A stretch of DNA of 64,000 nucleotides from Pythium myriotylum (taxonomy: Eukaryota; Oomycota; Peronosporomycetes; Pythiales; Pythiaceae): positions 744,001 to 808,000 of the forward strand of contig JALJCQ010000011.1 of the NCBI GenBank assembly GCA_023091665.1. Reading direction: 5' to 3'. A model generated the notes under the pieces. It made no database searches. It worked only from the letters and a program-made list of their open reading frames with translations, and was not told where the DNA came from. The position numbers were made by a program, and so were the translations under genes. Shown piece by piece: positions 17,116-27,073 of this stretch; within the stretch, counting starts at the first letter, position 1; each line of letters begins with the position of its first letter.

Positions 17116-19377
17116 ATGCACACTGCGGACGCGGCGGGGGGCGAGAGCGCCAGTGCGTGGCGCGTCATCTCTGTGACGCGCGAGCACGTCGTTGCCGCGT
17201 TTAACCGCGCAGCCCACCACTGGAACGGCCGCACTTCACAGAACCGCAGGGAGGAGACGATGCCGCTGCTCGCGACGAAAATGACGTCGCCGCCCAGCGT
17301 CGCCACGCGCGAAGATGCCGCTGCTGCTGTCCCGATCACAGGCGACCTCGGCCAGCGCAAGCGCACGCTCGGCACGAAGAGCAACTGGAAGCAGGGCGAT
17401 GAGGATGAACTTTGCGATCTTCTGACGATCCCCTCGTCGTCGACGAGCACGATGGTGCGCATCGGCGGCTGGCGACTGAGGCTGCGCGATATCATGGTCG
17501 CCATCGCGTTCGTCGGCGGCATGGCGACGATCGGACTGATATATCCACGCCACCACCACCGCCACGGCATGGATGTCTCGACTTCGACCGTATCGAATAA
17601 TATTCGCTTTGAAGACAGCGACGACAGTGACACAGACTTTCTGACTCAAGACGAACATATCACGGGAGCAATTCGGCTCGCACGATTGGCAGCACTAGAC
17701 GACGAGTTGGAGCTTCTCCGCGCCCACGAAGTGCGTCGCTCGATTAACGGTGAACTGAATACTACCCTGCGTGTTGGGGTCAAGCATTTCACCAATGGGC
17801 CTGTCTCCTTCTGGACGCGGGCATACGAGCAGAGCATCCCCGGCCCCCTATGGAGTGTCCAACCTGGCGACACAATCAATCTTGAGCTGATCAACGAGCT
17901 GGAGCCGAATGTTGACGGTGAATGGTCGCCCAATACCTATCACAACCCCAACAGCACCAATATCCACGTCCACGGCATGCACGTTGACCCGACGGGCATC
18001 GCCGACAACGTCTTTCGTGAGGCCAAGCCGGGGGAAACACTCGTGTCCCAGTACTTTGTGCCCAAGAATCACCCACGTGGACTGTATCATTACCACCCCC
18101 ACTATCATGGCTCTATTTTTCTTCAAATGGCGGGTGGCATGTCAGGTCCGATCCTGGTAGAAGACGACGACTCAACGCTACCAGATGAGTACAAGCACAT
18201 CAAGAAGCACATTCTCGTCCTCCAGGAGTTCCGCTTCGATGGAGGCCTCGGGTCTGACGTCCGGGAAGCCAACAGAGCGGCGCGCAGCAAGCTTTTCCAC
18301 CAAGAGCAGTACACGAGCAAGGTGCTGCTCGATGCACAAGTCCGCGATTTGTACCCGGATGTTCACATGCCTCCGTTGCAAACCGACATTCCGCTATCGT
18401 CATCGCTGAAAATGCACCTCTCTCGGTGGAAAGGTTCAAAGCCGAAGCATGTTTCCAAGCCTGATATTAGCCGGTTTTTCACGATCAACGGTCAGTTTCT
18501 CCCGAAGATTGAGGTCCAGCCTCGGGAAAATGTACTTCTCCGACTTTTGAACGCCGGTGGCGGTGCGGCGCTGGAACTCTCGATTCCAGGCTGTACAATG
18601 CACCAGATTGCTGCTGATGGGATCTACTTTTCTGGACCGCCTCGCCTGACGAACATATTGGTGCTATCCCCGGGAGCCAGGGCTGACGTTGTCATCAACT
18701 GCGAGCCGAATGATATAACAGGCGGTCCGGCATTGGAGCCTTTACGACCCTTCCAGTCTGTGATGGATAACGACCTCGACTACTTCCTCGGCCGTAACTC
18801 GGACGTCTTTGTCGGCGTGCTAGGTTTCGTCCGCGTCTCGGGGGCTCCGCGGAATATGCCAGTTGTGTCCACGACTCCTCCAGCCCCTGAGCTCTACTCC
18901 AATGGCGACTTGCGCGTGCTGTCAAAAGAGGAGCAATCCAAGCTGAAGCCTTTCCCGTTCATCTTCTCCATGGACAACAGGAAAACATTGGTGGATGGCT
19001 TTCCTTACAAGAAGTACTTCATCAATCATGCTCTCTTTGACATGTCGAGTATACGCGATATGGAGCTCAATGCTGTCCAAGAGTGGATCGTTGTGAATGA
19101 ACGCGATGAACCAACCGAGAATGGAAAGCCAGGGATGTTGACACTAAAGAACCACCCGTTCCACATCCACACAAACGCCTTCCAGATCATTGACATGACC
19201 CATGGAGAAGGCGTCGACTACAAAATTGGCGACTGGCGTGACGTCATATCGGTTCCGACCCCGGGAAACGTGACGATTCGCTTCCGCCCCGTAGATTTCA
19301 AAGGCGCAGTTCTTGCTCATTGCCATATTGCCGGACACTCAGATGCTGGCATGGTTGCGCGAGTTGATATTGTGTAA
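17116..19377 (+). CDS. Membrane-anchored multicopper oxidase (laccase-like, 753 aa)
   Basis: Single exon, ATG 17116; ATG 17263 is an alternative start. All four copper-binding blocks are present: HVHGMH near residue 285, YHPHYHG near 325, HPFHIHTNAF near 681 and AHCHIAGHSDAGM near 735. The last includes the type 1 Cys, His and axial Met. Laccase-type oxidases take electrons from phenols or metals and reduce oxygen to water. Unlike secreted laccases, this one has no N-terminal signal peptide. A cytosolic tail of about 125 residues leads into one hydrophobic segment (126-143) and then RHHHRHG, which fits a type II membrane protein with an extracellular or lumenal catalytic part. The 3' end converges with MSH3 only 52 bp away. 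Confidence 0.88.
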   Translation: MHTADAAGGESASAWRVISVTREHVVAAFNRAAHHWNGRTSQNRREETMPLLATKMTSPPSVATREDAAAAVPITGDLGQRKRTLGTKSNWKQGDEDELCDLLTIPSSSTSTMVRIGGWRLRLRDIMVAIAFVGGMATIGLIYPRHHHRHGMDVSTSTVSNNIRFEDSDDSDTDFLTQDEHITGAIRLARLAALDDELELLRAHEVRRSINGELNTTLRVGVKHFTNGPVSFWTRAYEQSIPGPLWSVQPGDTINLELINELEPNVDGEWSPNTYHNPNSTNIHVHGMHVDPTGIADNVFREAKPGETLVSQYFVPKNHPRGLYHYHPHYHGSIFLQMAGGMSGPILVEDDDSTLPDEYKHIKKHILVLQEFRFDGGLGSDVREANRAARSKLFHQEQYTSKVLLDAQVRDLYPDVHMPPLQTDIPLSSSLKMHLSRWKGSKPKHVSKPDISRFFTINGQFLPKIEVQPRENVLLRLLNAGGGAALELSIPGCTMHQIAADGIYFSGPPRLTNILVLSPGARADVVINCEPNDITGGPALEPLRPFQSVMDNDLDYFLGRNSDVFVGVLGFVRVSGAPRNMPVVSTTPPAPELYSNGDLRVLSKEEQSKLKPFPFIFSMDNRKTLVDGFPYKKYFINHALFDMSSIRDMELNAVQEWIVVNERDEPTENGKPGMLTLKNHPFHIHTNAFQIIDMTHGEGVDYKIGDWRDVISVPTPGNVTIRFRPVDFKGAVLAHCHIAGHSDAGMVARVDIV

Positions 19378-19429
19378 GCGCGGATAAGTATCTCGAAAAT
19401 TCATTGTCTTTGTTCATTTCTCCATCCAA

Positions 19430-22400
19430 TCAAAGTTTCTTCGCAGCAGTCGTGAGGATACATGACGGGAGGCCACTCAGTGCCGCCGCTTGGATGGCCA
19501 AACTCCTTGAAGCAACACCTTCACGGTCAGTGTAGTGATACACGATCTTTGAGGTTGGGTCAGATGACTGATCGCCACTGAGTGTCTCCCTGATAAATTC
19601 GTGCCCAAGAAGTATAGTGTGCACTAGATTAGCTCGTTCTTCGTCCTGTCGAAATCGATCGACGATTTCTGTCATATGTGTGGAGACGACAACATCACTA
19701 CCAACTGACTGGGACAGATATTTGACGATGTTGAAAGCTAGAGATGTGGCTTGTTGTGACGTTAGCCCATATCCGACTTCATCCAACAATACGAGCGATT
19801 TTGAAGTCGCCTGTTTCATCAGTTCAGAGAGCTCAAACAACTCGTCTTCTCCAGCTGAAGCACATAACCCATCGGTCCTTAGCCCACGATGCATCCGGGA
19901 GAGAATGGAATTAAATACAGGTAGAGTCATAGACGCAGCAGGAACGAACGAACCGACCTGAGCCATCAAAGTAAGTAGAGCCACCATTCGAAGAAACGTG
20001 CTTTTACCACCCATATTCGGTCCAGATATTATCACTGCAGCTCCACCATTGCTGTTGTCACTCGGTGACAGGGTGAGATTACCGGGGATGTAAGAAGATC
20101 CTTGGGTGGTATGCAATTCAAGCACAGGGTGGCGCCCATTTACGATATCAAACCTTCTTTCCTCTGAGAATGATGGGCGCGTGTAATTTGGGTAAAGACG
20201 AGCAATCGTAGCAAGCGAGCACAAACTGTCGAGCTGGGCGAGAATGTCTACGCAAAGCATACCATTCACGTACACCAACTCATCCGTCTCAGCGATTGTC
20301 TTCAGCCATACTGAGTTTATCAACTGAGCCTTCAACTCGCGAAGCATGTCTAATTGCTGCTGAAGTGCCCGAACCTGACGAGGGTAGTACCGCACGACTG
20401 ACTTGTTCGATGAGACAACATACCAATCTTCGGGGACTCGGTCCAAATCGGATCTTTGGACAGCAAAAAGGTGATCTGATATTTTCCCGACTCCGCCAGA
20501 TCGATGGCTGCTGTATACCAGGTTGGGTAAGTCCAGCTCACTGCGCCACATTTCGAGAATGACTTCAAATTCGCGTTCGATAGAACTCAGATTGCTGCAG
20601 ATGTCGCTGTACTCCTCCCATTCACCAGCATACTTCCTCCATTGGCGCAGGGTTATTGACCGCTCCAAGTCATTTTCCTCGCTCGCGACGATGTCAATAG
20701 CGCCAAGAGCAGTCTGTATTGACGTCAGATTGCGGGGACATCTCGTCAACAACTCCTCGATGAGGTTCGTGGAAGAGTTACCTGGGTCTGGGGACAGTTC
20801 GGTAAGAAGCACCTCGACACGTGCTAGCATGCGTAACAACCGCACAAGTGAACGAGGAGTAGCTCGTCGGAGGCGTAGTTGCTGGAGTAAGCGCTCCAGA
20901 GGTCCTGATAGTGGTAGCATCTGGCGCAAAGTCTCGTACACTATTGCGCCATTTCCCGAGACATCTGCAAGGTGCTCGATTGCATCTTGCCTCCTGACAA
21001 TGGATTTCACATCTGTAAGAGGGGCTGCAAACCAGTTCCTCAAACACCTCGCGCCGAACGGTGTCTGTGTCTGATTCATCACACCAAAAAGCGACCTCTC
21101 GTATTCTCTCTCGCAGCTGAAGACGTTGAGATCTCGTTGTGTAGAAGCAGGCAGCAGGACCCGTGAGTCAGGCATAGCAGACTGTAGGTGGCGGGATCGA
21201 GCTGTCTCGAGAGACAACGTCGTCTCGACTCTTAGTGACCGAAGGTATGTCACCATTGCTGTTGAAGCCGACTGAACAAGAGAGGGCCAGCCCTCTGGTG
21301 CTATCGTTGCAGGTAGTCGCACGTTATTCGGTGTGACTGCTTCGAACGCGCTGCTAATATGAACACGCTCAACTCGACAAACCCGTTGCTGAAGGGTATC
21401 ACAGTGCTCCATTCGTCCGGAGTTGGGGTTTGCGAAACTCTGAATTGTTTGTTCCGTCTGGGGGCTGACGCCACTGGCAGGAAGAACAAACTCGACTGGC
21501 TCGATCATCGATAAGCGTTCGCGCAGTTGAACTCTCCTTGCATCTTCAGACAAAGGGTACGAGTCACTATGTGAATGAGTGTCACATCCCATCAAGCGCC
21601 ACAAACCATCTTCGAACTCATCAAATACTGCTTCGCCAGTGTGTACGTCGTATCCGAACACACCAATGCGAACTTCCTGATTCAGACGACAATATGTTCA
21701 CTTCGCCAGCAAACTCAAACCGACACATCCAGACTTACTTCGACCAAGGAGGTTCTGCGGATGGAATCGCTAAGCTCATGGACAAGTTGCGTAAAGAGTC
21801 GAGTGTTCTCCACTGTTTCTTCGACCACGGCGAGAATGAAGCGCGATGCTTCTTCACCTTCAGAAGACCCATAGACTTTGCGCTCGTTATCCTCATCGCT
21901 GCGGTCAGCGCACTCTCCTTCGTCACCGCTTTCTTTGTCTCTTGCACCGCCCAGGTCGGCATCGTCTGCATCATCAAGAGGAACAGTTGCTCGCGTGTAC
22001 ACTGCAACAACATCTCTGTATCATATCGTCAACCAATCTGTGCGCCTGAGCGATCTTCCTACCCATTCGTACCTCTCAAGTGGTTGCCCAGAGGACGAAA
22101 CGATGCTCGTCTGCTTCGCAATGCCCACTTTGTATCCGGCGTTGACGAGTCGGCGGGCGTGATACAGTGTTCGGTGCACTGGAACGGACGCCTCCAGGAA
22201 CGCGCGGTGGCGCTGCGCTCGAATGCCCAGCACGCGCGACGCGTGCTCGGCGTCCTCGCCAAAGATGCGCATGCGGTAGCCGCACTCGAAGAGCAGCAGC
22301 GTGTCTGCGTGTCGGTCTTTCAGCGCGCGGACCTGCTTCTCCATCTCCGTGAGGCTCTCGGCGGCGACGCTGGACTCCTCTCCATCCACCGACTGCTGCG

Positions 22401-22500
22401 CGGCCACTCGGCGCCGCTTCAAACTGCGCACTGTGGAGCCCTCGGCGTGCGTCGGCCGACGAGGGAAGTGGCGCGACGTGCAGCCATCTCCATGGTCCAT
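19430..22500 (-). CDS. MSH3: DNA mismatch repair protein MSH3-like, three exons (983 aa)
   Basis: CDS inferred as 22500-22073, 22015-21739 and 21676-19430; the introns are 57 and 62 nt. Removing them restores frame past the stop at 22021-22023. Domain I (exon 1) carries ECGYRMRIFGEDAE, ASVPVHR and GYKVGIAKQT, diagnostic of MSH3 rather than MSH6, which has an F-x-E mismatch wedge. The N-terminal tail before it is short. The clamp and lever regions follow. The ATPase has an intact Walker A GPNMGGKST (about 783-791) and Walker B LVLLDE. However, the usual GQSTF signature reads AGEDELFEL and the usual DELGRGTST reads DEVGYGLTS. MSH3 pairs with MSH2 to recognise insertion/deletion loops. The ATPase cycle here may be altered. 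Exon 1 is much more GC-rich than the rest. Confidence 0.86.
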
Positions 22501-22690
22501 GGCCTCGAACGAATTAGCCTCTAAGTGCGGTTTCCCTTCCTAAGTGCGATTGCAGCACGTCGCCCCCTCTCATCCAGCCAGGTCATCTCTCCTTGCTTCT
22601 CTTCCCGTCCATGCATGAGAGGGGAGACCAGAACGCGAAAGGCTAGCAGGCTGGCGCGTGGTGCTGGCTCGGAAACTAAGCCAGTTGGAT
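22501..22690. promoter_or_regulatory. Short bidirectional promoter region, MSH3 / BED-hAT gene
   Basis: Only 190 bp separate the two divergent ATGs, so the core promoters must share this stretch. A TAG at 22540-22542 bounds the MSH3 frame upstream and makes the ATG at 22500 the first possible start. Confidence 0.55.
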
Positions 22691-25621
22691 ATGAGCAGCC
22701 CCGCGGGCGTGGCGCCGCATGCGCTGACGATGCAGGAGCTGGAGAACACGGTGCGCAACGGCAAGAAGAAGCTCTACTGGAGCGCGTTCGAGGTCGTGTT
22801 GGCCACGACGCTGCCGTCGGGCGAGCCGCAGGAGACGCGCTACGACGCGTACCACGTCAACCACAACCACCTCAAGAAGATCCACGCCGGCGCGCGCGGC
22901 GTCCACTACGTGCGCGTCGAGTGCAAGTACTGCACGGCGCCGCGCTTCACGCAGAGCATCACGGTCTCGACCAAGAAGTTCGAGGAACACTACATGACGC
23001 TCCACGCGCTCGACGCGCTCGCCTCGGCCGACGCCAAGAAGGCCCAGCAGCGCAAGAACGCCAAGATGAAGAACGGCGGCGACGACGACGACGACGGCCC
23101 CGAGCCCATCGACATCGAAGACGCCTCGGAAGCTGATGGCGACGAGAGCAAGCAGGCGAAGCGAGGAAGAACCAAGGCGGCTGCGGCGCTACCGAACGCC
23201 AAGCGAGCACGCCGAGGTGCGCTCACCAAGGACGATGACGACCACGTCGCGGCAATGCAGGGCGCGGCAGCAGCGGTCGTGGCACTCAGCGGTGGTGCCC
23301 AGCGTCCAACAGAAGGGGCCGCAACACAGGCAGCAGCGCAACAGCAGCCCACGAGTTTGCCAGCGTCACTCGTTGACAGCAGCATCGTTCTAGACCCTGC
23401 CGACTCCGATACGAAGCGAGCGAAGAAATCCTACTGGACCGCGTATGAAGTCGTGATCTGCGAGCGTGTTCCAAGAGATACCAACGACGTCGAGGTCACC
23501 AGTGCAGTAGGCGACGACATGGTCATCCGAGAGACTCGTCAAGATGCGTGGCGAGTGAACCACAATGCACTCCGCCGGCTCCATCTAGACCCAGAGAATG
23601 AAACCACTGTGCGTGTCGAGTGTCGCTTCTGTGAAGATCCCAAATTCAACCAGTCGATCACTGTGTCCACGCGCAAGTTCGAGCAGCACTACTATTACGA
23701 ACACGGCGACGAGACCCAGCGCCAGGAGCTTGAGGAGAAGTTAGCAGCGAAGTTGGCGGACGCTACCGTCAGTGGTGAAACGTCCGCAGGAGCGGCCTCG
23801 TCGCTGACCAAGCGCCGTAAGTCGTGGAAGTCGCTGCTGATGGACCGAGAAAATAAAGCGATCGCCGCAACTAGCACCTCTGCCTCCAGACTTCCATACA
23901 CAGGAGCCCCTGGCGGAGCTAAGGCGGCGTTGGCTCGTCACCAGCGCGCCATGCTTCTCAACTGGCTCGTTCAGGACTGCCTGCCACTCTCGACAGTGAT
24001 GGGGGACCACTTCAAGGCATTCGCTGCCACATTGGACCGCAAGTTTGAGGCGCCGCAGGCTCAGCCCCTTCGAGTACAATTGAAACAACGTTTCGATACG
24101 GTGTGTACGGAAATGAAGAAGGTGATTCACGACGAGAGCGCAGCAGGAACAACGTTCGTTGCGACAGTGGAGCAGTTTGCGGTTCACACAAATAGCCAGT
24201 CGTTCCAGACAAATCTCTCTGTTTCGGTGCATTTCATCAACCACGAGTGGGAACGTCAGCAACTACTACTTGCCAGTCGAACTATACCATATGAAGTGAA
24301 CGAGGCTACCCTACAAGATACGCTACGGTCCGTTTTGGAAGAGTTTGGGGTGAAGGTCGAATCAGTGGTCGCGTGTGTGGTTCGACAAGATGGACACGTG
24401 CTCACTGATGTTATTGAAGGGCTTCTTGGACGAAGCAAATCAGTTGAGAGGAAACCTGGAGTGTTGCTCGATTGCGCAGCTAGCGCTCTGCACACTCTCG
24501 TGCAACGTGGTTGTGCGGCGTTGCCCAAGGATCATCCTGCTGTATTGTCTATGGATACAATACTACGGCAACGTGGACTCGACTTGCATTCCCACTGGAT
24601 TGAAGCCCATGCGATTCTCACGAACGAGACAAAAAATTCCTCCTTCGCGTCTACCCACCTCTTGGTCCAGTACTTGGCGCTTCTTGAGCCTTTCGTCCGA
24701 GTCGCAGATGAGATGAGCACGGCTTCATACCCCACCATCCCCATGATTTTCCAGTATTTCCGACACCTGAAGGATACGCTTGCGCAGTTTCAGCAAACCA
24801 GCGAACCAAGCAGGGAGGTGTTGAAGCCGACTGTAGCGGCAATGCAGGCTGCGCTAGATGAAGTTTATGGTCGAGTCATTCCGGTTGATGCGCTGGCAGC
24901 GTACGTTCTGGACCCACGGTTTCGCTTCGCGCACATTTCCTCATCCGACGAGGAGCAAATTCGTCAGTATCTTGACGCATCCATCGCCGAGATATTGAGT
25001 ACCGACGCTTCAAGCTCAGTCGACGGCGAAAGCGACGCTGCTACTGTGACAACGGATGCTTCTTTCGTTGGTTCGACTCGGCCTACTCGCTCGCTATTTG
25101 AAGAGCTCGCCACTAGCGGCAAGCGTAGCAGTGCTGGTTCGACTGTCAACTTGTCGACCCCCGGGATAGCTTCTGCTGCTGTGTCTGCCTCTTGTTCGAC
25201 AGAGTTGGTTGAGTATCTCGCTTTGGATGATGAAGATTTTTCGGTGGATGTGCTAAAATGGTGGCAGAGCCGGGAGTCGCAATTCCCAACGCTGGCTCGC
25301 GTGGCTCGTAGATTCCTGGCCCTGGTTGGGACCTCGATTCCTGCCGAAAGTTTGTTTACTGCAGTTGGGCAACGTATCGCAATCCGTCGCGGCTTGTTGG
25401 ATCTGGACACCCTCGAGGCTACAGTCGTCACGCGATTCAATGGAGGTATCGCATCCTCGCTCACTTCATCCCTCGTACACCGAGTTCGTGCGAACATCCA
25501 GTCTCCATTCGTCGATCCAAACGGACACAAAGTCGCAACTCCACCAATTCCTGCTAGTGCTCCAGTAATCTCGATGCCAGTAGACGGTGCCGAGGTGGGT
25601 GATGTCGCCATAATCGTTTAG
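22691..25621 (+). CDS. hAT-transposase-derived protein with two BED-like zinc fingers (976 aa)
   Basis: Single exon with ATG at 22691. Two BED-like modules, YWSAFEVV..C-KY-C..HYMTLH (about 30-105) and YWTAYEVV..C-RF-C..HYYYEH (about 247-337), are separated by an acidic/basic linker with likely nuclear signals. A hAT RNase-H-like region (about 410-800) and the hATC dimerisation segment DVLKWWQSRESQFPTL...GTSIPAESLF (about 850-925) follow. The positions where active hAT transposases have catalytic Asp residues read TVEQFAVHTN and VVACVVRQDG. The usual D-x-WT and TDNAxN are therefore not there, and the protein is probably a domesticated DNA-binding factor. No flanking terminal inverted repeats were seen. 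Confidence 0.82.
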   Translation: MSSPAGVAPHALTMQELENTVRNGKKKLYWSAFEVVLATTLPSGEPQETRYDAYHVNHNHLKKIHAGARGVHYVRVECKYCTAPRFTQSITVSTKKFEEHYMTLHALDALASADAKKAQQRKNAKMKNGGDDDDDGPEPIDIEDASEADGDESKQAKRGRTKAAAALPNAKRARRGALTKDDDDHVAAMQGAAAAVVALSGGAQRPTEGAATQAAAQQQPTSLPASLVDSSIVLDPADSDTKRAKKSYWTAYEVVICERVPRDTNDVEVTSAVGDDMVIRETRQDAWRVNHNALRRLHLDPENETTVRVECRFCEDPKFNQSITVSTRKFEQHYYYEHGDETQRQELEEKLAAKLADATVSGETSAGAASSLTKRRKSWKSLLMDRENKAIAATSTSASRLPYTGAPGGAKAALARHQRAMLLNWLVQDCLPLSTVMGDHFKAFAATLDRKFEAPQAQPLRVQLKQRFDTVCTEMKKVIHDESAAGTTFVATVEQFAVHTNSQSFQTNLSVSVHFINHEWERQQLLLASRTIPYEVNEATLQDTLRSVLEEFGVKVESVVACVVRQDGHVLTDVIEGLLGRSKSVERKPGVLLDCAASALHTLVQRGCAALPKDHPAVLSMDTILRQRGLDLHSHWIEAHAILTNETKNSSFASTHLLVQYLALLEPFVRVADEMSTASYPTIPMIFQYFRHLKDTLAQFQQTSEPSREVLKPTVAAMQAALDEVYGRVIPVDALAAYVLDPRFRFAHISSSDEEQIRQYLDASIAEILSTDASSSVDGESDAATVTTDASFVGSTRPTRSLFEELATSGKRSSAGSTVNLSTPGIASAAVSASCSTELVEYLALDDEDFSVDVLKWWQSRESQFPTLARVARRFLALVGTSIPAESLFTAVGQRIAIRRGLLDLDTLEATVVTRFNGGIASSLTSSLVHRVRANIQSPFVDPNGHKVATPPIPASAPVISMPVDGAEVGDVAIIV

Positions 25622-25717
25622 CTATTAAGATATATTCGAGTGCTTGTTCTCATGAAGAGCGACGTTCAATCCCGTCTATGAACTTTGTTTTATGATCATG
25701 GAGTGCTCAAGCCCCAA

Positions 25718-27073
25718 CTACCTCATAAAATTCTCGCCGGTTTGAACCGTGAGAAAGCGTTTAAGGATACCAGGCACACATCTTTGCACATAGCCACTGG
25801 GTGGCTGTTGGAGCATTGTCAGCGTCGTTAAGTTACTGCAGTCGTCTCTGTGCTCCCGCACCAGAAACACGAGCTCCGTGATGAATTGGCTCAGCAGGGC
25901 CTTCCGCGTTTCAGCCGTCGTGAAAAACTTCGTTCTCCAGTCGAGTGGTGCGATAGATTCATTCCCAATGGCAATGAATGCCGAAATCCGCTGACAGTAC
26001 GAGCAGTGACGGTGACTGCTACTCGGTGGGCGTCGCTCCTCCGGCTGAGTGGGCACACGTGGATGCTTGCGGTGTGTCGCACTCATGACGCGATTTCGGA
26101 GCTTCATAAAGCTGGAAAAGCGTTGTTGGATTTGATAGTCCGGGGCACGGAGTGGTGCCTCCATAGCGGACGGTGTCCTTCGGGGCTTTGAACGCAAGGT
26201 ACGGTGCCGATGTGTAGGAATCCAGTGCTGCTCTTGGTAATTGTACACATCCATGACGTAGTAGACCGTTCCGCCGCCATCTTCTCCGTCGCTCACGAAG
26301 TAGAAGTCGCGGATGGAGATGCACTCAATCCTGTCGAGGAACGACCACAATTGGACCATCTTGGGGAGTCGGGATGTCGGAGCGAGGAGGGAAGGTATGA
26401 GACGGGGAGCACACAGAGGCGCTGCGACAGCGTTGGGACTGGGCTGTCGAGCCAAGTTATTCGCTGGGGTCTCATCCTTACTGCCGTTGCCATGCGCAGT
26501 AGTGGATTGTCCATCATCGTCCCAGTCGGTAGGATCTGGATTGTTATTCGACACATCAGCGGTGGCTCCGTCCTCCACGTATCCCCAATCGTCATCGTCA
26601 TCGCTGTGTTCTGCGCCGAGCAAACCAGCACGACGAGCGCCTTGCCGCCACGCTTTTGCGGCACGCGCCATGCGGTCTCTGCCAACGAGGAATGACGCGG
26701 TTAGAAGCGATGGCGACCGTGCCGAGGGTGAGCGCACGCTTTGCATAGAGGATGGTCGCTTGAGGTTCCTGGTCTTGCCTTCCTCGTCCTCTTCCACTAT
26801 CGCTTCAGATGATACCAAGTCTCCGACCCCCTCACCCACAGCAGTGCGGCGACTTTCCTTCACTTTCATCTTCTCTGCACTGATGGCGCTGTCGAGACTG
26901 GGGCCAGCACCGGCTGCGCCATTGGTGTCATCGCTGACGTCAGCGGCACTCGCTCGCTCCTCGTCGCTCCTCTCCGCCTTCTCCTCCTCGTCGCTTGCGT
27001 CGGCGCCGCGCAGTCGGATCGCGAGCGGCGCCGGCAGCGCTTGTAGCTCCTCGTCGCGAACGGCTGTCGCCAT
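25718..27073 (-). CDS. zPX-12: long PX-like protein with acidic N-terminal region (451 aa)
   Basis: Single exon on the minus strand with ATG at 27073. The first 235 residues are low-complexity and charged (Asp/Glu runs around 158-162 and 185-187, Arg/Ser patches). The family core starts at FLDRIECISI (245-254) and continues with YYVMDVYNY, HWIPT (283-287), QQRFSSF (316-322) with the PX arginine retained, HRHC357-SY-C360, a helix LLSQFITELVFLV, DDC, and VQRC-VPGILKRFL. Relative to the array genes it has a Pro/Arg-rich insertion between the RFSxF helix and the cysteines. It is convergent with the BED-hAT gene (96 bp). The acidic region could bind partners; nothing more can be read from sequence. 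Confidence 0.78.
   Translation of the reverse strand: MATAVRDEELQALPAPLAIRLRGADASDEEEKAERSDEERASAADVSDDTNGAAGAGPSLDSAISAEKMKVKESRRTAVGEGVGDLVSSEAIVEEDEEGKTRNLKRPSSMQSVRSPSARSPSLLTASFLVGRDRMARAAKAWRQGARRAGLLGAEHSDDDDDWGYVEDGATADVSNNNPDPTDWDDDGQSTTAHGNGSKDETPANNLARQPSPNAVAAPLCAPRLIPSLLAPTSRLPKMVQLWSFLDRIECISIRDFYFVSDGEDGGGTVYYVMDVYNYQEQHWIPTHRHRTLRSKPRRTPSAMEAPLRAPDYQIQQRFSSFMKLRNRVMSATHRKHPRVPTQPEERRPPSSSHRHCSYCQRISAFIAIGNESIAPLDWRTKFFTTAETRKALLSQFITELVFLVREHRDDCSNLTTLTMLQQPPSGYVQRCVPGILKRFLTVQTGENFMR

Noticed and set aside
21715..22023. MSH3 considered as a pseudogene because of an in-frame stop at 22021-22023
   Set aside because: A 57-nt GT..AG intron (22072-22016) removes the stop and joins exon 1 to RDVVAVYTRAT exactly as in MSH3; a second intron (21738-21677) gives a complete 983-aa frame.
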